From NCBI GenBank assembly GCA_963921825.1, contig OY997594.1, positions 36,698,557 through 36,762,556 of the forward strand: a stretch of 64,000 nucleotides of DNA. The letters run 5' to 3'. The notes under the pieces were generated by a model. It worked only from the letters and a program-made list of their open reading frames with translations, ran no database searches and had not been told where the DNA came from. The DNA comes from Erodium maritimum (Eukaryota > Streptophyta > Magnoliopsida > Geraniales > Geraniaceae). Below, in pieces: positions 33,311 through 43,197 of this stretch (the first letter of the stretch is position 1; every line of letters starts with the position of its first letter). The position numbers were made by a program, and so were the translations under genes.

Positions 33311-36300
33311 TGTCACGCCCAATTTCAGTAAACCGAACTCAGGAAGCGAACGTTTAACACAATAAAACATTTGAAAACCTTTTACATAAATCACTGTAAA
33401 ATCACCACTTGTTCATCAAAAATAATCATTTACAACTTAAAAGTACGTCCCAACAAGTGGACAAAGTGCAAGGTATACGTCGCTAGACTCAAAATAAACC
33501 CAGAATCCCGCTCCTAGCTCTTCAAGCTTTAGAAGCTCACCTAGTCCAACCTGCGACCGCTACCTGTAGGAAAAGCAGCTAGGGGTGAGCGTTCGCTCAC
33601 CACCACGGATAACAGACTGACTACGGCATAATTAGCAAACAATGCCGGTAACACCAACAACCAACTCAACACCGGGGATCACTATCCCCAACTCAAGTAC
33701 TCCGACTGAAAGACACCCACTGTTACTTTCCTCAACCGACTCAACACTCGAACTCGTAATGTAGGCCCGACACAATGATTGACGACCTCCTCCAAAGACA
33801 CGACAGACAACCACGCAACACCCAAGATCACAAAGGATCGCACACCAAACAAGATCACAAAGGATCGCACGCCAACCTCTCAGTAACCTCCCTCACGCCT
33901 TTTACCGATCACTATCAGGCCAGGCGGTCGACCTGTCGCCACTTTTGCCGATCCCTGTCAGGCCAGGCGGTCGACATGTCGCACTTTTCACGACACAAAG
34001 TCGGATCAAGCGGTCGACCTGTCCCACCACGCACGCGCGGCCAGGACCCCTTTACTGTCGGGCGGGCCCCCTACCCCGTCTGAACATGCAGACGCGTGCG
34101 ATCACGGGACCCCCGTTTAATGAAGCGGGCCCCCAACCTCAGGTAACCACAATCACAACCAAAAACAAAGTTCAACAAACAGCAACAACACAGGTTCAGC
34201 ACTGCACAAGCACTCATGGCCACCCAAGACACTAACAGTAAAACACGGACTGAACCACCCCACAGGCACTCACGGCCTCCCAAGATACACCAACATTAAC
34301 TCACGGGCTCAACAACCCCACGGGCACTCACGGCCTCTCAAGATACACCAACAGTAACTCACGGGCTCAACAACCCCACGGGCACTCACGGCCTCCCAAG
34401 ATACACCAACAGTAACTCACGGGCTCAACAACCCCACAGGCACTCACGGCCTCCCAAGACACACCAACAGTAACTCACGGGCTCAACAACCCCACAGGCA
34501 CTCACGGCCTCCGAAGACACACCAACAGTAAACACACGGGTTCAACAACCCCACAGGCACTCACGACCTCCCAAGACACACCAACAGTAAAGACACGGGC
34601 TCAACAACCCCACAGGAACTCACGGCCTCCCAACACACACCAACAGTAAAGACACTGGTTCAACAACCCCACAGGCACTCACGGCCTCCCAAGAGACACC
34701 AACAGTAACACGGGCTCTCATGGCCACCCAAGACACAACAGTAATACGGGCTCTCATGGCCTCCCAAGACACAACAGTAACACGGGCTCTCATGGCCACC
34801 CAAGACACAACAGTAATACGGGCTCTCATGGCCACCCAAGACAGAACTACACAATCAACCTCCGAGCATTGTCATATGCCTCCAGTACTCCTAATATCGA
34901 CAGTTTCACAATCAACCTCCGGGCATGGTCATATGCCTCCAGTAATTCTAATATCGATAAGTTCACTGCTCCTACGACACTACTAAGTGTCACATGCATT
35001 TCCAATCTTCGATAACCTACTTAACCCACGACACCCAAGTGTCACATGCATTTCTAATATTCGATAACCTACTTAATCCACGACACCCAAATGTCACATG
35101 CAATTCTATTGTTAACTTTCTCTAGTCAGGGCCGAGATCCGGCTACTTTTCCCTACCTCTTGAAGCGTGTCCAACCGGATACTCTTACTCCGGCAAAGCT
35201 CCATAATTCACGCTTAGCCTCCTATTTCCACGGTAGGCGACACGGTCTACAATCATTACAATTAACACACTTTTTAAGTAAGCATGCGAAACCCGAATTT
35301 AAAGAATTAAACGCCCAAATGTAACCTCGACAATGTCGATCACTCCCAAACTTCCCAATTACTCGACATTGTCACTAATGGACCCGGAAAGGCCCGATTC
35401 GCCCGATATGGCGAATCTGCCCGGGTTTGGAAAACGTCCTTCCGGGGCTCCGAAAATTCCCATTTTCATTTCTACGGTCTTAGAATAATTCAAGGGTTCC
35501 TAGGCACTCGACGGAATCAATTTCCGACCTCCGAGTAATTTAATTCGCGTTTAAAGTTTCTAAACCCGTCAATTACAACTTTCACATTTTAATTCCAAAT
35601 TTCGATCCGGGTGTGGATAAACGACTTGGGGAATGTCCTAAACCACCCGAACACGAAAAACCCGAGGCCCGACCAAGTGGCCTTACACGGCCACAACGAA
35701 AAATGTTCCTTTTCGCCCCAAAACGTTCCTAACGAACCCCACACCTTAACTCAACCATATTTAACTCGTTTTAGCCCAAACCCTAACTTTCAAACTTAAC
35801 AAAACGAAAATCGGTTAGGTGCTGACCGTAGAGAATAATGACGGGAACTCGATTCTTCGATCGTTGAGACGATCCGTTGGTTGGATCGTCGGGAAAAGCC
35901 ACAAATCTCCAAGCTCTCTTCTCTTTTTCTCCCATTCTTCTCTCCTCTTTCTATCACCACTTTCTCTCTCCAAGTCTTCTCTTTTTTTTTGAATATGGCC
36001 GAGACATCTCAATGTCTTCCTTTTGTTTTTGTTCAAAAACACACTTTTACTATAATTACCATACTAACACCACCTTTTCATCTTTTGTTTTGTCCAATAA
36101 ACCTAACACCACCACATTGGTGACATTGGTGACATGTGGCATGTGGGTCCCACACATGTGACAGATTCGCGAAATTCGGACGTTTCGGGCCCCGAACGGG
36201 CACTTTTTCCAAGAAATTACGAAACTTCACGGGCTACAAGGAAACGGCTCAACTAAGACCGCTCCGACGACGGCTAAGATTTTTGGATCCAAAACGGTCC

Positions 36301-36537
36301 TCGAATGGACCAAAATGTCGCTCGGTTGACTTTTCCAGCGAAAAGTCAACATTTCCCAAACTGATCAGAAAGTTGCCCTGAGTCCCCCGGAACTTACTTT
36401 GGTCGATATCGGGGTCAAATTAAGTCCGGTATGACCCTCGGGGTCAATTCTAGGTTCATTTAAGTGTCTGCTTAAAATTTTTAAATTTCCCTGTTTTTCG
36501 CAGATTTGTTTGACGTTGACTGGGAGCGGTTCTTACA
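33311..36537 (-). mobile_element. 3' LTR of element B
   Basis: From tgtcacgccc to ggttcttaca. Contains the palindrome (33584-33601), the tandem array (34200-34850), three hairpins (34976-35095) and, on the minus strand, a promoter-like half. Sequence is close to the LTR at 39627-42830 with scattered substitutions and small array differences. Confidence 0.9.
34200..34850. repeat. Tandem array in the left LTR of element B
   Basis: About eight units of roughly 57 bp built from gggctcaacaaccccac, gggcactcacggcctcccaa and acaccaacagtaa, followed by four shorter units (about 37 bp) with gggctctcatggccaccc. ORFs of 60-90 codons that run through it are by-products of repeat periods divisible by three. 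Confidence 0.92.
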
Positions 36538-36540
36538 ATC

Positions 36541-36558
36541 TACCCCCCCTTAAGGTAA
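36541..36558 (-). promoter_or_regulatory. Polypurine tract of element B
   Basis: The minus strand reads aaggggggg directly before the 3' LTR (plus acccccccttaag, 36541 on). This is the position and composition of a plus-strand priming site. Confidence 0.8.
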
Positions 36559-36589
36559 TTTCGTCTGCGAAATATAAAACAACGCACCT

Positions 36590-36800
36590 CAGGAGTCGAA
36601 CAGATCGGGGTACTTCGCGCGAACCTCGTCCTCGCGTTCCCAAGTCGACTCGGCCTCGTGGTGCCGCCACTGCACCCGTTCTAAACGGATAACCTTTCCG
36701 CTCAAGAACGGCTCCCGTGGATCCATTCCCCAAATTGGTTTCTCCTCATACGAGACATCACCCGTTACCTCGACATCTGCTCACTCAAAGACGTACTCAA
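36590..36800 (-). pseudogene. Chromodomain at the C-terminus of gypsy integrase
   Basis: The minus strand encodes DVSYEEKPIWGM, a variable link, then VIRLERVQWRHHEAESTWER and DEVRAKYPDLF. This is the C-terminal chromodomain of chromoviruses (order: aromatic/hydrophobic, VQWRHH, TWE, YPDLF). The domain directs integration by binding modified histone tails in this family. It is open over about 60 codons, but the integrase upstream is broken, so it cannot be expressed as a full protein. Confidence 0.85.
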
Positions 36801-36993
36801 GACCTCGAAAGGCCCGATACACCGCGGGGCTAACCCGCCTCCGCCGCGGTTGAAACGCATTAGTCCATCTTTCGGACTCACCTCCAAGGATACATGACCA
36901 CTGATTTCTGACTCGAGAGGTCGGCGCCGTCTGTCAGCATAGCTCCTGTTGACTCTGCGCGGTCTTCAACCGCTCACGCTTCGGCACGACCGA

Positions 36994-37636
36994 CTACACT
37001 GTCTCTCGGTCCAGTTCTAGACCCAGTGAACCCTCATCCCTCACTTCCGCCCCGCACACGGGCGACTGACACGGCCTACCATACAACGCTCCGTACGGTG
37101 CCATCATGATACTGGCCTGAAAGCTGTTGTTGTAGGCGAACTCGGCTAATCGTTCACGAAACCCATCGTGACGTGCCCCCATTTCCACTGTGCAACCCGC
37201 AGTGGTTGCAATAATCCAGCGGAACGCTGTTGTTCGGCTCTCACCTGCCGACGAGTGAGGCATCGTGATACTAACTCCGCGACCGCTCTCTGCCTCCCGC
37301 TCCACTAGACATGCCACCTGATGTCGCGCTCCTCTTAATGCTACCCACGTGCACTTTCAGACGCGAATGCTGCGACTCTCGCAGCTCGTCGCCTCCACCG
37401 TTACGCGGTACGAACAACCCTCCACGATACCGTAACTCCCAATTAGCCCGACGATCCCAGTCCTCGGCGTCAACACCGCCTGCAACTCTCTCCCGGACCT
37501 CTGTCGTCTCGACATCCACTGACTGTGCTTCTATTCCCCGGCCAAGCCGGGTGGGCTGAATCACAAAGAAGTACATGGCCACGCCGCCAGTAACCTCTTC
37601 TAGCTCCAACCCGAGCGTGCCCAGTTCCCATATCAT
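36994..37636 (-). pseudogene. Gypsy integrase relic with large deletion
   Basis: 37271-37636 encodes the segment before the zinc-binding domain (WELGTLGLELEEVTGGVAMY, FVIQPT, GGLFVPRN, and the HH part HSRLKVH). 36994-37150 encodes the core end (LAEFAYNNSFQASIMMAPYG, LYGRPCQSPVC). The part that should lie between, with the catalytic Asp residues, is replaced by about 100 unrelated codons. Spelling of the fragments is typical of the Del/Tekay-type chromoviruses. Confidence 0.8.
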
Positions 37637-37645
37637 GTCCTACTC

Positions 37646-37900
37646 TCAGACTGATATGCTAGTAAGACTCGGGACCGACTTCCTACTCAGGGCATTGGCA
37701 ACCACGTTCGCCTTACCCGGATGGTAGTGTAGCTCAAAGTCGTACACCTCGAGTAGTCCCACCCATCGCCGCTGGTGCGTATTCAGGTCTCGTTGGGAAG
37801 AGATGTACTTAAAGCTCTTATGATCCGAGAATACCTGAAATTGCTCGTCGCCAATAACCGCCGGTATTGGCTCGGCACTTCGCCAGCCAATCCATTCCAA
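37646..37900 (-). pseudogene. Gypsy RNase H end
   Basis: An open stretch of 84 codons with FQVFSDHKSFKYISSQRDLN, QRRWVGLLEVYDFELHYHPG and ANVVANALSRK, the last third of Ty3/gypsy RNase H with the SDHK catalytic Asp and the ADALSR-like end (here ANALSR). Upstream, RT is missing. Confidence 0.88.
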
Positions 37901-38845
37901 AGATTACGTTAAAGGTTGTCATTCCGTAAGTATCCTTCCCACGGACACACACACAAGCTCAGTCGCTGCCGAACCTCACGTGGCCTCGCGGTCTCTCTAA
38001 GACCTCGCTCCTCTACCGTTATCGTGCTTACCAACTCCGAACATACCCGAATCCTCGGGGTGAGGACTCGATCCAGCATCAGGGCTCTTGAGCCCTCTCT
38101 CGAACCTCCTGTATCAGCTTGCTTCTCTAACTTCGCAGGCACGACAGACCCTAGTCAACACCACACCACCACCAACCGGCGTGTCCAGACGCAGGGGTGG
38201 ACTCAATGGCTCTAAACTCAGCACAACTCGACGAAGAAAACGACTGTGACGCCCCGTTACCCAACAAACATGACACCCAAATCAGAGACCGAACAACCAC
38301 TCCAATAGTCACCCCGATGAGGTCTAGTGCAACCCTCACACGGTCCTCTATGCTTTTACTTATAACTTTCCACAACCAAACCAGTGTTCGCTACTCGTCC
38401 CTTGCGGGAAAAGTAGTAAAGGGGATGAGCGTTATGCTCACCTCCACAAACACCCGTTCGATTATGGCATACTAGTAACGCACTAAAGACTTACCGATCT
38501 AACCAGGGCAAACAACTACCTCAAAACCAGATGCCAAACGTCACACTGCTCACGTTATCAACAGCTCAAGTACTCACTCATGTAAGATAAACCTTGACAC
38601 GAGAAACACGTCCTCAATTCAGTAAATCACTATTGCTCACAACCTCAATACCCCAATTAACCGATCACGTAGGGAAACTTCAAGACGGGGATCACGCTCT
38701 CAACTAAGCAAACATCATTGCTCACACTATCAATACTTTAGTCATAATAATACGTAAAGAGACCTCAAATAAACCGCACAAACGTGCACCAAGTCACGCA
38801 ACCACAACGTGACAACTACGTAAACAAGACGGTGAAAAGACAGGG

Positions 38846-38944
38846 GTCACGGACCCGTGACAGACCCCGTCACGGTTGGGATCACGGTGCCGTGACAAAG
38901 GCCCTAAAATGGCCAAACCCTCTGATCCGTCACGGATCCGTGAC
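38846..38944. repeat. Three short palindromes
   Basis: gtcacggacccgtgac (38846-38861), tcacggtgccgtga (38882-38895) and the perfect gtcacggatccgtgac (38929-38944). Confidence 0.9.
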
Positions 38945-39120
38945 TCTCGCGCAGGGCAGTTTTCCAAAAACGCCTTAAACTCGACCCTTACTCCTTTTTA
39001 ACCTCAAAGAGAAACCTTGGACGACACACACACTCGACCAACAATTCAACAACACACGTACAACAACTTAAGACCAAACACAGGTCTCCCAACCTCAATC
39101 ATAAGCCAACACGGCTAAAC

Positions 39121-39121
39121 G

Positions 39122-39157
<36 letters not shown>

Positions 39158-39262
39158 CCCGCCCACCGGGCCAACCAAAGTCGAACCACGCCCACCGGGC
39201 CAACCAAAATCACACACGCCCACAGGGCCAATTAAAATCAAACACGCCCACCGGGCCAGTCA
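39121..39262. repeat. (CAA)n microsatellite and a 30-36-bp tandem repeat
   Basis: About twelve CAA units (39121-39157) followed by four units with cgcccaccgggccaa and an A-rich spacer. Confidence 0.92.
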
Positions 39263-39610
39263 ATTTTAAAACTTTCTCCTTTTCATTTTAAAACCTCATA
39301 CTTGACATCACGCAGTTACAACCCGGTCCAGGCGTCTCCGAACTACGTTGTACCGACTTGATATCAGCACCGTCACGTTCGACTACAGGAGCTCCTGAGT
39401 CAAGTCGCGACAGCTTAAAAACGTTTCACGCAGCAACAAACAATCAGCACACCAACAATCAAACACTGCACATACGCATAATCACAAACAGGACTCAAAC
39501 CACTACGGGTCTACACACGGGTTCCGACTTGCGTACCCAACGCACGACGGGACTTAACTGCCTCGACTCTCCACACCTAATTGACGTACAGTCCGAGGTG
39601 TGAAACCTCG

Positions 39611-39622
39611 AGCTCTGATACC
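39611..39622 (-). promoter_or_regulatory. Primer-binding site of element B
   Basis: Plus gctctgatacca, the exact complement of the initiator-Met primer site, four bases before the right LTR (39627). Confidence 0.9.
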
Positions 39623-39626
39623 AAGC

Positions 39627-42600
39627 TGTCATGCCCCAATTTCAGTAAACCGAACTCAGGACGCGAACGTTTAAAACAATAAAACATTTGAAAACCTTTT
39701 ACATAAATCACTTTAAAATCACCATTTGTTCATCAAAAATAATCATTTACAACTTAAAAGCACGTCCCAACAAGTGGACAAAATGCAAGGTATACGTCGC
39801 TAGACTCAAAATAAACCCAGAATCCCGCTCCTAGCTCTTCAAGCTTCAGAAGCTCACCTAGTCCAACCTGCGACCGGTACCTGTAGGAAAAGCAGCTAGG
39901 GGTGAGCGTTCGCTCACCACCACGGATAACAGACTGACTACGGCATAATTAGCTGACAATGCAGGTAACACCAACAACCAACTCAACACCGGGGATCACT
40001 ATCCCCAACTCAAGTACTCCGACTGACACACACCCACTATTACTTTCCTCAACCGACTCAACACTCGAACTCGTAATGTAGGCCCGACACAACGATTGAC
40101 GACCTCCTCCAAAGACACGACAGACAACCACGCAACACCCAAGATCACAAAGGATCGCACACCAAACAAGATCACAAAGGATCGCACGCCAACCTCTCAG
40201 TAACCTCTCAGTAACCCCCCTCACGCCTTTTATCGATCACTATCAGGCCAGGCGGTCGACCTGTCGCCACTTTTGCCGATCCCTGTCAGGCCAGGCGGTC
40301 GACCTGTCGCACTTTTCCCGACACAAAGTCGGATCAGGCGGTCGACCTGTCCCACCACGCATGCGCGGCCAGAACCCCTTTAATGTCGGGCGGGCCCCCT
40401 ACTCCGTCTGAACATGCAGACGCGTGCGATCACGGGACCCCCGTTTAATGAAGCGGGCCCCCAACCTCAGGTAACCACAATCACAACCACAAACAAAGTT
40501 CAACAAACAGCAACAACACAGGTTCAGCACTCCACAAGCACTCATGGCCACCCAAGACACCAACAGTAAAACACGGACTCAACAACCCCACATGCACTCA
40601 CAGCCTCCCAAGATACACCAATAGTAACTCACGGGCACTCACGGCCTCCCAAGATACACCAACAGTAACTCACGGGCTCAACAACCCCACGGGCACTCAC
40701 GACCTCCCAAGACACACCAATAGTAACTCACGGGCTCAACAACCCCACGGGCACTCACGACCTCCCAATACACACCAATAGTAACTTACGGGCTCAACAA
40801 CCCCACAGGCACTCACGGCCTCCCAAGACACACCAACAGTAAACACACGGGTTCAACAACCCCACAGGCACTCACGGCCTCCCAAGACACACAAACAGTA
40901 AAGACACGGGCTCAACAACCCCACAGGCACTCACGGCCTCCCAAGACACACCAAAAGTAAAGACAAGGGTTCAACAACCCCACAGGAACTCACGTCCTCC
41001 CAAGACACACCAACAGTAACACGGGCTCTCATGGCCACCCAAGACACAACAGTAATACGGGCTCTCATGGACACCCAAGACACAACAATAACACGGGCTC
41101 TCATGGCCACCCAAGACACAACAGTAATAATGGCTCTCATGGCCACCGAAGACACAACTACACAATCAACCTCCGGGCATGGTATGCCTCCAGTACTCCT
41201 AATATCGACAGTTTCACAATCAACCTCCGGGCATGGTCATATGCCTCCAGTAATTCTAATATCGACAAGTTCACTTCTCCTACGACACTACTAAGTGTCA
41301 CATGCATTTCCAATCTTCGATAACCTACTTAACCCACGACACCCAAGTGTCACATGCAATTCTAATATTCGATAACCTACTTAACCCATGACACCCAAGT
41401 GTCACATGCAATTCTACTGTTAACTTTCTCTAGTTAGGGCCGAGATCCGGCTACTTTTCCCTACCTCTTGAAGCGTGTCCAACCCGATACTCTTACTCCG
41501 GCAAAGCTCCATAATTCCCGCTTAGCCTCCTATTTCCACGGTAGGCGACACGGTCTACAATCATTACAATTTAAAGAATTAAACGCCCAAATGCAACCCC
41601 GACAATGTCGATCACTCCCAAACTTCCCAATTACTCGACATTGTCACTAATGGACCCGGAAAGGCCCGATTCGCCCGACATGGCGAATCTGCCCGGGTTT
41701 GGAAAATGTCCTTCCGGGGCTCCGAAAATTCCCGTTTTCGTTTCTACGGTCTTAGAATAATTTAAGGGTTCCTATGCACTCGACGGAATAAATTTCCGAC
41801 CTCCGAGTAATTTAATTCGCGTTTAAAATTTCTAAACCCGTCAATTACAACTTTCACAATTTAATTCCAAATTTCGATCCGGGTGTGGATAAACGACTTG
41901 GGGAACGTCCTAAACCACCCGAACACGAAAAACCCGAGGCGCGACCAAGTGGGCCCCATACGGCCACAACGAAAAATGTTCCTTTTCGCCCCAAAACGTT
42001 CCTAACGAACCCCACACCTTAACTCAACCATATTTAACTCGTTTTAGCCCAAACCCTAACTTTCAAACTTAACAAAACGAAAATCGGTTAGGTGCTGACC
42101 GTAGAGAATAATGACGGGAACTCGATTCTTCGATTGTTGAGACAATCCGTTGGTTGGATCGTCGGGAAAAGCCACAAATCTCCAAGCTCTCTTCTCTTTT
42201 TCTCCCTTTCTTCTCTCCTCTTTCTATCACCACTTTCTCTCTCCAAGTCTTCTCTTTTTTTTAATATGGCCGAGACATCTCAATGTCTTCCTTTTGTTTT
42301 TGTTCAAAAACACACACTTTTACTATAATTACCAAACTAACACCACCTTTTCATCTTTTGTTTTGTCCAATAAACCTAACACCACCACATTGGTGACATG
42401 TGGCAAGTGGATCCCACACCTTTTTGGGAAAAGATCTTCTAGATATCTTCCAATCAGATTCGCGAAATTCGGACGTTTCGGGCCCCGAACGGACACTTTT
42501 TCCAAGTAATTACGAAACTTCACGAGCTACAAGGAAACGGCTCAACTAAGACCGCTGCGATGACGGCTAAGCTTTTTGGATCCAAAACGGTCCTCGAATG

Positions 42601-42830
42601 GACCAAAACGTCGCTCGGTTGACTTTTCCAGCGAAAAGTCAACATTTCCCAAACTGATCAGAAAGTTGCCCTGAGTCCCCCGGAACTCACTTTGGTCGAT
42701 ATCGGGGTCAACTTAAGTCCGGTATGACCCTCGGGGTCAATTCTAGGTTCATTTAAGTGTCTGCTTAAAATTTTTAAATTTTCCGGTTTTTCGCAGATTT
42801 GATTGGCGTTGACTGGGAGCGGTTCTTACA
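39627..42830 (-). mobile_element. 5' LTR of element B
   Basis: From tgtcatgccccaatttcag to gggagcggttcttaca. Same order of landmarks as the partner LTR; palindrome at 39901-39918, array at 40530-41160, hairpins from 41284. An internal deletion relative to the partner (around 41570) removes part of the segment after the tacaatcattacaatt word. Confidence 0.9.
40530..41160. repeat. Tandem array in the right LTR of element B
   Basis: Same two unit types as in the partner LTR, with differences in unit order and number. Confidence 0.9.
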
Positions 42831-43197
42831 CTACGGTATGGCAAATATATAAATTCTTGACCGATTGATCAAGAGTGACTAAAAGAATAACATGGCCATG
42901 CACATGATACTAGGTATCAAACATTCAGTCATCTCATATATCAAGGAACAATGATTGAGAACAATAAGGATGACGGTTTTATGCCTTATCTCATTCAGGA
43001 TATCCAGAGATAAAAGGATAGTGACATAGACGACAGAAAGTTAGAATCGACAAGGGTCGATTCTTTATGTAATGTCAGGCAATACTAAAGTCTTATTAGT
43101 TTCCACTTATGTAAGATCAAATAAAATGGGATTATATGTTGATCTACCGACATGCATAAACCTAAGGTTCACACCAGAGGATGAAAATCATTAATAC

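Larger units (their letters stand above)
38247..39300 (-). mobile_element. LTR-like insert or recombinant segment inside element B
   Basis: Begins tgtgacgccccgttaccc, like an LTR end. It carries a variant of the LTR landmark (aaaagtagtaaaggggatga near 38410, gcgttatgctcacc) 155 bases later; in B's own LTRs the equivalent spacing is about 265. This points to a related but distinct LTR fused into the internal region. The right limit is unclear. No coding sequence was seen. Confidence 0.5.
33311..42830 (-). mobile_element. Ty3/gypsy chromovirus-type element B, both LTRs, gutted interior
   Basis: 9520 bp, flanked by an exact 5-bp duplication ctacg (33306-33310; 42831-42835). LTRs are 33311-36537 and 39627-42830 (3227 and 3204 bp). 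A purine tract (plus 36541-36552, ccccccctt) lies next to the left LTR and an initiator-Met primer site at 39611-39622 next to the right LTR, so the element reads on the minus strand. The internal region is only 3.1 kb. It retains an RNase H end, integrase pieces and a chromodomain, but no gag, protease or RT that I can see. Confidence 0.9.

Noticed and set aside
34200..34850. Regularly spaced repeats resembling a CRISPR array
   Set aside because: Units are contiguous and degenerate with no unique spacers, in a plant LTR.
34620..34986. Repetitive 60-90-codon ORFs on both strands
   Set aside because: They follow the tandem array of the LTR; repeat periods give open frames in several frames without coding selection. 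The same applies at 23241-23499, 40931-41294 and 44074-44352.
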